Translations under genes and position numbers: made by a program
Notes under the pieces: generated by a model
Told to the model about the DNA's origin: nothing
The model's database searches: none
What the model saw: only the letters and a program-made list of their open reading frames with translations
NCBI GenBank assembly: GCA_903921665.1
Contig: CAIXQT010000320.1
Coordinates: 1 to 10,190, forward strand
Source of the DNA: an uncultured Opitutia bacterium
GTDB lineage: Bacteria > Verrucomicrobiota > Verrucomicrobiia > Opitutales > UBA953
DNA: 10,190 nucleotides
Direction: 5' to 3'
In this document: piece by piece, positions 1 to 6,849 of the stretch
Numbering within the stretch: the stretch's first letter is position 1
Layout of the letters: every line of letters begins with the position of its first letter

Positions 1-1
1 C

Positions 2-1444
2 CCGGAACAGGGCCTCTACACGGCCATCATCGGCGGCGTCATCGTCGCCCTGCTCGGCGGCTCCCGCGTGCAGGTCGCCGGCCCGGCGGGCGCCTTCGTC
101 GGCATCTGCGCCGCGGCGGTCATCACCCACGGCTACCTCGGCCTCGCCTTGGCCACCCTGATGGCAGGCGTCTTCCTCCTGGCCTTCGGCGCCCTCCGCC
201 TCGGCAAGTACATCGGCTACATCCCCTACCCGGTCGTCATCGGCTTCACGACGGGCATCGCCCTGATCATCGCCAGCACGCAGCTCGGCTCCGCCCTCGG
301 CATCACGGACCCCACGCCGGCGATCCCGCATTTCCTGGGCCGCCTACGCCATCTCTGGGAAGACCTCACCGAGATAAAATATGGCTGCCTCGCGGTCTCC
401 GCCGGCACGCTCGCGGTCATCGTGGGACTCCGCAAGGTCTCGCTCAAGATCCCGGGCGCCCTCATCGCGGTGCTGCTCGGCACGGTCATCGTCAAGCTCG
501 TCGGCGTCCCCGATTCGTCCATCCCGACCATCGGCTCGAAGTTCACGGAGATCAGCGCCCAGTTCCGCCTGACTGACTGGAGCAGCGCCCTGCCCGATCG
601 CGCCGCTTGGCTCGCGAAGGCGTGGGACGTCCTCCCCCTCGCCTTCGGCATCGGACTGCTGGTGGGCATCGAATCCCTGCTCTGCGCCGTCGTCGCCGAC
701 GGGATGACGGGTGACCGCCATGACTCCGACACCGAACTGGCCGCCCAAGGCGTCGCCAACATCGCCTCGGCCTGCTTCATGGGCCTGCCGGTCACCGGCG
801 TCATCGCCCGCACGAGCACCAACGCCCGGGCCGGCGCCAAGAGCCCGGTCTCCGGCCTGATCCACGCCGCCACGGTCTTGGCCATCCTGCTCATCTTGGC
901 GCCGCTGGTGAAGCTCATCCCGCTGGCCTCGCTGGCCGGCGTACTGCTGTCGGTCTGCTGGTATATGGCAGAGCTTCCGCTCTGGCCCCGCCTCTTCCGC
1001 TCGGGCGGTTCAGACATGATCCTACTGGTCCTCGCCTGCGTGATCACGGTCTTCGTCGACCTGATCTGGGCCGTTGGTCTCGGCGTCATCGTCGCCTTCG
1101 TCTTCCTGCTGATCCGCAAATCCGCCCACCCGGAGAAGGAAGAGCCCGAGACGATTGACGTCGAGGAACGCGCCGACGAGGTCCGCCTCGCGCTCTCCGG
1201 CCACCTGCACTTCGGCCGGGCCGCCGAACCGCGCGCCGTCGAAGCCCGCCTGAAGAGCGGCACGCTGCACCTGACGCTGGACTTCAGCCACGCCCTCTTC
1301 GTCGACTGCTCCTACGCGCAGGCCCTCCGCGAACTCGCCACCCACGCCCGCAAGCAAGGCGTGACCGTGCGCGCCATCGGCCTGCAGGGCCGCTCCGCCG
1401 CAGACTTCGCCCGCTTCGGTCTGCGCGAAGTCATCGCGCTCTGA
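2..1444 (+). CDS. SulP-family anion transporter with C-terminal STAS domain (5' partial)
   Basis: This is an inner-membrane secondary transporter of the SulP/SLC26 family, which moves sulfate, bicarbonate or dicarboxylates; the substrate cannot be told from this sequence. The reading frame is open to the first base, giving 480 visible residues. It begins inside a conserved early segment (GLYTAIIGG, then GGSRVQVAGPAGAF near residues 20-32), so roughly 50 residues lie outside the window. The GTG at 68 is internal and is not the start. Later family landmarks are YIPYPVVIGFTTGIA (about 73-87), and the ESLLCAVVADGMTG, QGVANI and PVTGVIARTSTNARAG blocks (about 224-280), followed by hydrophobic helices. 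A soluble STAS domain fills about 382-480, with LDFSHALFVDCS at the usual core strand and loop. The gene ends 50 bases before the phosphatase start. The family call is firm; the substrate is unknown. Confidence 0.95.
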   Translation, partial: PEQGLYTAIIGGVIVALLGGSRVQVAGPAGAFVGICAAAVITHGYLGLALATLMAGVFLLAFGALRLGKYIGYIPYPVVIGFTTGIALIIASTQLGSALGITDPTPAIPHFLGRLRHLWEDLTEIKYGCLAVSAGTLAVIVGLRKVSLKIPGALIAVLLGTVIVKLVGVPDSSIPTIGSKFTEISAQFRLTDWSSALPDRAAWLAKAWDVLPLAFGIGLLVGIESLLCAVVADGMTGDRHDSDTELAAQGVANIASACFMGLPVTGVIARTSTNARAGAKSPVSGLIHAATVLAILLILAPLVKLIPLASLAGVLLSVCWYMAELPLWPRLFRSGGSDMILLVLACVITVFVDLIWAVGLGVIVAFVFLLIRKSAHPEKEEPETIDVEERADEVRLALSGHLHFGRAAEPRAVEARLKSGTLHLTLDFSHALFVDCSYAQALRELATHARKQGVTVRAIGLQGRSAADFARFGLREVIAL

Positions 1445-1457
1445 ACCGGCTGTCTGG

Positions 1458-1494
1458 GGTTGCCGACCTACGTGGCCGCACCTAGGTTGCCGAC
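1458..1494 (+). repeat. 10-bp direct repeat GGTTGCCGAC in the phosphatase promoter region
   Basis: GGTTGCCGAC occurs at 1458-1467 and again at 1485-1494, 27 bases apart start to start. The second copy abuts the GTG start codon. The first copy contains the -35-like TTGCCG and the second begins within the -10-like TAGGTT. It could be a pair of protein-binding half-sites or a chance duplication; nothing here decides between them. Confidence 0.45.
1460..1488 (+). promoter_or_regulatory. Putative promoter for the IMPase-like gene, apparently leaderless
   Basis: A -35-like TTGCCG (1460-1465) and a -10-like TAGGTT (1483-1488) are separated by 17 bases. The GTG start follows the -10 box after exactly 6 bases, where transcription would be expected to begin. 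The boxes match the sigma-70 consensus at 4 of 6 and 3 of 6 positions. No strong Shine-Dalgarno site is present. An alternative reading is that AGG at 1484-1486 is a very weak ribosome binding site 8 bases from the start. Confidence 0.45.
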
Positions 1495-2250
1495 GTGAGC
1501 ACGCCCTCCCTCGAAAGCCTGAAGTCCGTCGCCCTGGCAACCGCCATCGACGCCGGCGACCTGCTCGCCAAGGGCGCCCAGATGAAGGTCAACGCCTCCA
1601 CGGATGACGACGTGAAGATGCAGGCGGACGTCGACTCGGAACACCTGGTCCGCGACATGCTCAAGGCGACGGGGATTCCCGTCATCGGCGAGGAACTCGG
1701 CGGCGACGCCTCTCTCTTCGACGGTGACAGCCTCTACTGGGTCGTCGACCCGCTCGACGGCACGTACAATTACCTGCGCCGCCAGCCTTCGACCTGCGTA
1801 TCCCTCGGACTCATGCGCGGCAAGGAGCCGGTGCTCGGCGTCATCCACGACTTCACCGCGAAGAAGACCTATCTCGGCGTCGTCGGCGAAGGCAGCTTCC
1901 TCAACGGCGTCCGTATCACGCCGGGCTGGGTCACCGACATCAAGGACGCCTGCATCATGACGGGCTTCCCAGCCGCGGCCGACAAGTCGGGCCCTGCGAT
2001 GCAGCTTTTCGTCCAGCAGGTCGGCCGCTATAAGAAGATCCGCATGATCGGCTCCGCCGCGCTCGCCCTCGCGTACGTCGGCGAAGGCGTCGCCGATACC
2101 TATTACGAATCCGGCACCAACCTTTGGGACGTGGCCGCCGGACTGGCGATCATCAAGGCTTCGGGCGGATATTTCCGACTCGTTCCGACCGGCAAACGCC
2201 CGCTGAACTACGACCTCTGGGCGTCGGCCCGCGAGGAGTGGACGCGCTGA
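1495..2250 (+). CDS. Inositol monophosphatase family phosphatase
   Basis: This is a cytoplasmic, metal-dependent (Mg2+) phosphatase of the IMPase/FBPase superfamily, 251 residues, a normal full length. The visible metal and phosphate site is GEE at 65-67, WVVDPLDGTYNY at 82-93 (metal aspartates D85 and D88) and LWDVAAGLAI at 210-219 (D212). The conserved GSAAL lies at 186-190. The DGTYNY form resembles SuhB-type inositol monophosphatases more than CysQ (DGTKEF) or HisN, so a PAP-phosphatase role linked to the neighbouring SulP gene is not favoured. The GTG start is well fixed: an in-frame TAG lies 12 bases upstream (1483-1485), and the N-terminal helix that precedes the first internal ATG belongs to the fold. 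The substrate could be inositol phosphate or another sugar phosphate. The gene probably has its own promoter. Confidence 0.92.
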   Translation: MSTPSLESLKSVALATAIDAGDLLAKGAQMKVNASTDDDVKMQADVDSEHLVRDMLKATGIPVIGEELGGDASLFDGDSLYWVVDPLDGTYNYLRRQPSTCVSLGLMRGKEPVLGVIHDFTAKKTYLGVVGEGSFLNGVRITPGWVTDIKDACIMTGFPAAADKSGPAMQLFVQQVGRYKKIRMIGSAALALAYVGEGVADTYYESGTNLWDVAAGLAIIKASGGYFRLVPTGKRPLNYDLWASAREEWTR

Positions 2251-2252
2251 AG

Positions 2253-2269
2253 CCGCGCCTTAGGCGTGG
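2253..2269. promoter_or_regulatory. Short inverted repeat after the IMPase-like gene
   Basis: CCGCGCC (2253-2259) and GGCGTGG (2263-2269) can pair around TTA, with one G-T wobble. The repeat lies just after the phosphatase stop codon and overlaps the -35-like box of the next gene. There is no T-run after it, so it is not a standard intrinsic terminator. It could be a weak 3' hairpin, an operator or chance. Confidence 0.25.
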
Positions 2270-2294
2270 ACAACAGGCCTGATAAGACTAGGTT
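2267..2294 (+). promoter_or_regulatory. Putative promoter for the membrane protein gene, apparently leaderless
   Basis: TGGACA (2267-2272, 5 of 6 matches to TTGACA) and TAGGTT (2289-2294) are separated by 16 bases. The GTG start follows TAGGTT after exactly 6 bases, the same arrangement and the same -10 hexamer as upstream of the phosphatase gene. No convincing Shine-Dalgarno site is present. It would drive the membrane protein and the glycosidase-like gene behind it. Confidence 0.5.
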
Positions 2295-2300
2295 TTCGGC

Positions 2301-2771
2301 GTGTTCCTCGCCCTGACCAATCCGATCAAAGAAGCCATCATCAAGCATGCCGTGGAGAGCTACGCCGAGAAGGTGCTCGGCCAGGACTACGGCTCGATGG
2401 GCTTCTGGGTCGCCCTCGCGATGGTCGTGGTCTACATCCCGCTCCTTGGCCGCCTGGCCGCCCAGCACTTCTTCGGCAAGGACGGTACAATCTTCGGAAT
2501 CGGCCTGACCGGCCTCGTCTCCGTCGCCCTTACCTTCGCGGCCATCTGCATGGCCGATACGAGCCTGTCGGGGTTCATCCCGAAATCCATCGAGATCCTG
2601 GTCATCTCCCTCTGCACCGCCACGGTCGTCCTACTGGTCACCAGCGCTTCCGCCCAGGTCCTCAGCATGGGCTTCGGCCCTTCCCTCGGCCTCCAGCTGA
2701 TCTTCTGGAACATCGTCTTCCTCGCCCAGCTGGCCACGCGCTTCCTGATGGATTTCTGGAAGCACGTCTGA
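2301..2771 (+). CDS. Small integral membrane protein of unknown function
   Basis: I do not recognise the family of this 156-residue protein. A short, mixed-charge N-terminal part (1-33, probably an amphipathic helix) is followed by four likely membrane helices at about 34-53, 64-84, 96-118 and 127-148, and the protein ends in a short charged tail (DFWKHV). A TSASAQVLSMGFGPSLG stretch joins helices 3 and 4. There is no cleavable signal peptide, enzyme motif or cysteine pair. The GTG start is supported by an in-frame TAG 12 bases upstream (2289-2291) and by the promoter-like boxes. The stop is 8 bases before the ATG of the glycosidase-like gene, so the two are probably cotranscribed. Whether they work together is unknown. 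Codon use looks like that of its neighbours, and the gene is clearly coding. Confidence 0.8.
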   Translation: MFLALTNPIKEAIIKHAVESYAEKVLGQDYGSMGFWVALAMVVVYIPLLGRLAAQHFFGKDGTIFGIGLTGLVSVALTFAAICMADTSLSGFIPKSIEILVISLCTATVVLLVTSASAQVLSMGFGPSLGLQLIFWNIVFLAQLATRFLMDFWKHV

Positions 2772-2779
2772 CCCTGACG

Positions 2780-4000
2780 ATGAAAGCGGTCTTTTCCGCT
2801 CTCTGCTTCGCCTTGGCGACCCTTGCGGCGGACGAAGGAACTCGACACCCGACCCTCGAAGGAAAGGTCGTGACGGGATACCAAGGCTGGTTCCGTGCCG
2901 AAGGCGATGCGAGCGGCCTAGGTTGGGTCCATTACGGCCCGGGAAAGCGCTTCGCCCCCGAGGCGTATGCGTTCGATCTCTGGCCCGACCTGGCCGAGTT
3001 CCCGCCCGAAGAACGCATCCCTTCCCCCTTCAGATTCACCGACGGCCGCCCGGCCGAGCTCTTCAGCAGCGTCCATCCTGGGACGGTCCGCCGTCACTTC
3101 CGCTGGATGAAGGAGTACGGCATCGACGGCGCGATGCTCCAGCGTTTCGCGATCGGGCTGGGCAAGGACCTCGGCGCAGCTTCGCTCGATACGGTCCTGC
3201 GCCACTGCACCGCAGCGGCCAACGCCGAAGGACGCGCATTGACGGTGATGTACGACCTGTCGGGCATGACACCTGAACGCTTCCCGACCGTGGCCGCCGA
3301 TTGGCGCCGACTCGTCGCCGCCGGCCAGACAAAACAACTTTGCGCCCAGTTCCATCAAGGCAAACCGCTGGTCGCGCTCTGGGGCCTGGGCTTCGAAGAC
3401 CGTCCGCCGGCGCTCAAGGAATGGACGGCCTTGCTCGCTGACATCAAGGCGACGGGCGCCGCGATCTTGGTCGGCGTACCGAACCACTGGCGCGAACTGA
3501 AGAACGACAGCCTCGCAGATCCGGTGCTCCACGCCCTCATCCGTCAGGCCGACATCATCAGCCCCTGGACGGTCGGGCGCATCGGCAACCCGCCGGAAGC
3601 GGCCGCGCAGGCCCGGCAGACCTGGGCGCCCGATATCGCCTGGTGCCGCGAAGAAAAGAAAGCCTACCTGCCGGTGATCTTCCCGGGCTTCAGCTGGAGC
3701 AACCTTTCCGCCTTACGCGGCACGCACGCCCCGCTTGCGCAGATCCCCAGGCTCGGCGGACGCTTCCTCTGGTCGCAGGCGGTCGCCGCCCGCGAAGCGG
3801 GAGCGCAGACCTTGTACGTGGCGATGTTCGACGAGATCGACGAAGGCACGGCGATCATGAAGTGCGGCGGACCTCGCCCGGTCGGCAACTTCGTCGACCT
3901 ATCCGACGTCCCGACCGACCACTACCTCTGGCTGAGCGGTCAAGCCGGCCGGATGCTGCGCGGAGAGATCCCCGCGAGCACCGACCTGCCGAAGCGGTGA
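2780..4000 (+). CDS. Secreted glycoside hydrolase family 71/99-like protein
   Basis: This 406-residue exported protein matches the bacterial GH71/99-like group, often annotated as xylosidase/arabinosidase, whose true substrates are mostly untested. Residues 1-16 are a signal peptide with cleavage likely near ATLA-AD. The conserved order is GYQGWF (33-38), FDLWPDLAEF (65-74), HFRWMKEYGIDGAMLQRF (106-123), VMYDLSGM (156-163), KPLVALWGLGF (195-205), GVPNHWREL (232-240), SPWTVGR (261-267), LPVIFPGFSWSNL (297-309), RFLWSQ (328-333) and YVAMFDEIDEGTAIMK (346-361). The acids in FDEIDEG are reasonable catalytic or binding candidates, but this is not proven. The ATG start gives the signal peptide. It follows the membrane protein gene by 8 bases with no Shine-Dalgarno site, and ends 6 bases from the ppc stop on the other strand. 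It probably acts on polysaccharide in the periplasm or outside the cell. Confidence 0.85.
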   Translation: MKAVFSALCFALATLAADEGTRHPTLEGKVVTGYQGWFRAEGDASGLGWVHYGPGKRFAPEAYAFDLWPDLAEFPPEERIPSPFRFTDGRPAELFSSVHPGTVRRHFRWMKEYGIDGAMLQRFAIGLGKDLGAASLDTVLRHCTAAANAEGRALTVMYDLSGMTPERFPTVAADWRRLVAAGQTKQLCAQFHQGKPLVALWGLGFEDRPPALKEWTALLADIKATGAAILVGVPNHWRELKNDSLADPVLHALIRQADIISPWTVGRIGNPPEAAAQARQTWAPDIAWCREEKKAYLPVIFPGFSWSNLSALRGTHAPLAQIPRLGGRFLWSQAVAAREAGAQTLYVAMFDEIDEGTAIMKCGGPRPVGNFVDLSDVPTDHYLWLSGQAGRMLRGEIPASTDLPKR

Positions 4001-4006
4001 ACGTCC

Positions 4007-6754
4007 TCAGCCGGTGGCCTGGAGGCCGGCGGCGATGGCGTTCAGCGAGAGGAGCATCTGCGGCAGGAGCGCATCGGCTTCCTTGCGGTCGCCGTCGGCC
4101 ACCTTCTTGCGCCAGTCCTTGAGCAGCGCGACCTGCTGTTCGTGCAGGAGGTCGATCGCGGATTCGCGGAGGGCGATCACCTTACGAAGGCGCGGGCGTC
4201 CTTCGCTGAGCTTCGATCCGGAAAGTTCGTCCAGCATCTTGCGGGTCAGGTTATGCTCGGCGAGGATGCGGTTCAGGAAGAGGCCGCGCAGCTTCTTGTC
4301 GGTGACGAGCGCGCCATAGAGCTTCATCATGCTGCGATTCGAGGCCAGCACGCTGGTGGAGGCGTTCTTGAGCATGTAGCGCAAGGGCGGCCAGTCGTCG
4401 TAGTTCTTGCGGATGATCTCGAAGCCCTTGGGGTCTTCTTCCTTTAGGCGGGCGAGGGCGGAACCGACGCCATACCAACCTGAGAGGTAGAAACGGGCCT
4501 GGCTCCAGGCGAAGACCCACGGGATGGCGCGCAGATCTTCGAGGGAAGCGGCGCCGGTGCGACGCGACGGACGCGAACCGATGCGGCTGGCTTCGATGAC
4601 ATCGATCGGGGTGGCCTGACGGAAGAACTCGATGAAGCGCGGGGTCTGGATGAGCGACTGGTAGGCCTCGCGGGAGAACTCAGCGAGGCGATCCATGACC
4701 TTGGCCTGGCTGGCTTCGCTGCGGACGGCGACGTCGTGCAGGAAGGTATTCTGGGTGACGCCGGCGGTCAGCAACTCGAGGTTGTTCACCGCGGTGATGT
4801 GGTTGGCATACTTCTGCGTGATGCTCTCGCCCTGCTCGGTGACGCGCATCTCGCCTTGGATCGAGCCTTGCGGAAGGGCGTCGATGAAGCGGTGGGTCGG
4901 TCCGGCTCCACGGGAGATGGTGCCGCCACGGCCATGGAAAAAGACGATGCGGACGCCATGCTTCTCGCCGACGGCGGCGAGGTTCTGCTGGGCGCGATAG
5001 AGATTCCAGAGCGAGGCGAGGATGCCGCCGTCCTTATTGGAGTCGGAGTAGCCGATCATCACCTGCTGGGTGAGGCCGTCGGTGAGGCCGGCGTCGCGAC
5101 GAGCCTGCAGGGTGCGCTTGGTCATCGGGTGCGACAAGAACGCGTCCATGATGCTGGTGCTGCGCTCCAGGTCGCCGATGGTCTCGAAGAGCGGAACTAC
5201 CGGAAGCAGACAGTAGGCGTCATCGGAGCCCCCGGCGGTGAGGCCGGCCTCGCGGGCGAGGAGGTAGACAGACAATAGGTCGGATACCGAACGGGTCATG
5301 CTGACGATCAGCGAACCCAGGCCGGCGGAACCATACTGATCGATATGGGTGACGAGCGCGCGATGGCAGGCGACCACGGCGTCAGCTTCCGGACCGATGC
5401 TGGCCTGCTCGCGCAGGAACGGACGGGTCGAACGGAGCTCGGAGTCAAGGAAGCCAAGGCGACGCGATTCGTCCCACTGCGAGTAGCCGGTATCGTCCTG
5501 ACCGGTGGCGGCGAGGAGCTGGCCGATGGCCTTGTCATGGAAGGCGCTGTTCTGGCGGATATCCAGGATGGCCATGTGGAAGCCGAAGGTGCGCAGGAAG
5601 CGCAGCAGCGGATCGAGTTCCGCGCGGGCGATGCGACCGGCGCCGACTTCGATGAGGGTCTCGCGAAGGAACAATAGGTCAGCGATGACGCCTTCGGGCG
5701 TACGATGCTGGCCATGGCCGAGTTCGCCTTCGACGTTCGGCAGACGCAGGCGGACGAGGTTGATGTATTGGCGCCAGGTTTCGCCGACATTGCGCTTCAT
5801 CGCCGCTTCGCCGGCTTCGCCATGGAAAGCGGCGTGCTTGGCGACCTGACGCGTGAAGACCGCCGGAGGCTCCTGCAGATGATCGCCGAGGGAAAGGCGC
5901 TGGCCGAGGGTCTCGAGGCGCTCGTTACAGATCGCGATGGCGGTGGAACGGAAGAGATTGAGGGCGCGGGTGGTGACTTCGGAAGTGACCAGCGGATGGC
6001 CGTCGCGGTCGCCGCCGACCCAGGTGCCGAGCACGATCTGGGGCAAGGAATCCGGGTGTTCGACGCGGGCGGGGTCGAGGCCGGCCTCTTCCCAGGCCTG
6101 GCGCAGGCGGAGGTCCATGCTGACCACGGCATCCGGGAAGACCTTCGAAAGGAAGTAATTGATGTTCCGGAGCTCCGAAGCCACGTCGGGCTTCTGGTGG
6201 TAGATTTCACCGGTGCGCCAAAGACGCTCAAGCGCGACCTTGATCTCTTCGCGGATCGCACGCTGCTCGGCGACGGTCCACATGTTGTTCTCGCGGCGGA
6301 CGAGCAGCTTGTAGATCTCGCGGTGGATCTCCAGGACCGTGGCGCGCTTGGCTTCGGTCGGGTGCGCGGTGAGCACGGGCTCGACCCGCATGCGGTTGAG
6401 GCGCTTGGCGATCTGCTTGTCGGTCAGGCCGGCGGCGACGAGGGCGCGGAGAGCGCGCCCCCAGGAGCCGGGATCGGAAGCGAGGCCGTGCTTGTCTTCA
6501 CGGAGACGCTTGGACTGCGCGGAGGCGTTTTCCTCGACCATGTTGAGGAGCTGGAAGGCGATCGAATACGCCTGCACGCCGCGGTAGGAAAAGATCTGCA
6601 CGCCGCGCAGCTTACGCTTCCCCATCCACGGCAAAGTGCCGGCGAGATCCTTGTGATCGAGCTGCTCGAGCACCTCGACGAAACACGTCATCATGAAGTC
6701 GAGGTCCTTGTCGACTTTCTTAAGCCCGCGGGCGAGGTCGTTGCTGATGGCCAT
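4007..6754 (-). CDS. ppc: Phosphoenolpyruvate carboxylase
   Basis: The enzyme adds bicarbonate to phosphoenolpyruvate to give oxaloacetate, refilling the TCA cycle; it is cytoplasmic and normally a tetramer. The predicted 915 residues are a normal length. Landmarks are VLTAHPTEAKR (catalytic His 131, like H138 of E. coli), WVGGDRDGHP (245-254, His where many have Asn), GYSDSNKDGG (568-577), FFHGRGGTISRGAGPTH (605-621), RVTEQGE (637-643), IGSRPSRR (725-732) and LRAIPWVFAWSQ (742-753). The protein ends in QATG rather than the usual RNTG or QNTG. The chosen ATG at 6754 gives MAISNDLARGL. The frame stays open to a GTG at 6832, but that adds 26 residues with no family match and would run through the promoter. 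No Shine-Dalgarno site is seen. It converges on the glycosidase-like gene with a 6-base gap and diverges from the helicase. Confidence 0.96.
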   Translation of the reverse strand: MAISNDLARGLKKVDKDLDFMMTCFVEVLEQLDHKDLAGTLPWMGKRKLRGVQIFSYRGVQAYSIAFQLLNMVEENASAQSKRLREDKHGLASDPGSWGRALRALVAAGLTDKQIAKRLNRMRVEPVLTAHPTEAKRATVLEIHREIYKLLVRRENNMWTVAEQRAIREEIKVALERLWRTGEIYHQKPDVASELRNINYFLSKVFPDAVVSMDLRLRQAWEEAGLDPARVEHPDSLPQIVLGTWVGGDRDGHPLVTSEVTTRALNLFRSTAIAICNERLETLGQRLSLGDHLQEPPAVFTRQVAKHAAFHGEAGEAAMKRNVGETWRQYINLVRLRLPNVEGELGHGQHRTPEGVIADLLFLRETLIEVGAGRIARAELDPLLRFLRTFGFHMAILDIRQNSAFHDKAIGQLLAATGQDDTGYSQWDESRRLGFLDSELRSTRPFLREQASIGPEADAVVACHRALVTHIDQYGSAGLGSLIVSMTRSVSDLLSVYLLAREAGLTAGGSDDAYCLLPVVPLFETIGDLERSTSIMDAFLSHPMTKRTLQARRDAGLTDGLTQQVMIGYSDSNKDGGILASLWNLYRAQQNLAAVGEKHGVRIVFFHGRGGTISRGAGPTHRFIDALPQGSIQGEMRVTEQGESITQKYANHITAVNNLELLTAGVTQNTFLHDVAVRSEASQAKVMDRLAEFSREAYQSLIQTPRFIEFFRQATPIDVIEASRIGSRPSRRTGAASLEDLRAIPWVFAWSQARFYLSGWYGVGSALARLKEEDPKGFEIIRKNYDDWPPLRYMLKNASTSVLASNRSMMKLYGALVTDKKLRGLFLNRILAEHNLTRKMLDELSGSKLSEGRPRLRKVIALRESAIDLLHEQQVALLKDWRKKVADGDRKEADALLPQMLLSLNAIAAGLQATG

Positions 6755-6757
6755 GCG

Positions 6758-6768
6758 ACGACAGTCGT
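6758..6768. promoter_or_regulatory. 11-bp palindrome at the ppc start region
   Basis: ACGAC-A-GTCGT is a perfect inverted repeat around one base, 3 bases upstream of the ppc ATG and overlapping the -10-like TACGAC. It could be a small operator or chance; at this length chance is quite possible. Confidence 0.25.
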
Positions 6769-6793
6769 AGCACGGGGTCAGGAAATGTCGCAA
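6764..6793 (-). promoter_or_regulatory. Putative ppc promoter
   Basis: On the minus strand, TTGCGA (6793-6788) and TACGAC (6769-6764) are separated by 18 bases, with the ppc ATG 9 bases after the second box. The matches to consensus are 4 of 6 and 3 of 6. Transcription would begin only a few bases before the ATG, in keeping with the lack of a Shine-Dalgarno site. It is a weak call, based on position in the 95-base divergent gap. Confidence 0.3.
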
Positions 6794-6810
6794 CCGCAAA
6801 CCCCCTCGGC

Positions 6811-6844
6811 TTGCGTCCAAGGCCGTCAGCACTTTGATGGAAAG
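6811..6844 (+). promoter_or_regulatory. Putative helicase promoter and possible ribosome binding site
   Basis: TTGCGT (6811-6816) and TTTGAT (6833-6838) are separated by 16 bases. GGAAAG (6839-6844), 5 bases before the ATG, could be a weak Shine-Dalgarno site, but a transcript from this promoter would begin near 6845 and would not include it. Only one of the two readings can be right. Confidence 0.3.
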
Positions 6845-6849
6845 TCGCC

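Noticed and set aside
68..70. GTG at 68 as the start of the SulP gene
   Set aside because: The frame is open to the window edge, and the upstream residues (GLYTAIIGG...LLGGSR) are conserved SulP sequence, so the true start is outside.
226..1263. 345-residue open frame on the minus strand inside the SulP gene
   Set aside because: It has low-complexity Ser/Arg/Ala-rich composition and no membrane or enzyme pattern, and it opposes a clear transporter gene.
1445..2250. SulP plus CysQ sulfur-assimilation pair
   Set aside because: The phosphatase has DGTYNY rather than the DGTKEF form of CysQ, so the link to sulfate use is not supported by the sequence.
2919..2924. Another TAGGTT, inside the glycosidase-like gene
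   Set aside because: No start codon follows after 6 bases and it is within conserved coding sequence, so it is not counted as a promoter.
6755..6832. GTG at 6832 as the ppc start
   Set aside because: It would add 26 residues with no family match and cover the divergent promoter region. MAISNDLARGL is a better PEPC start.
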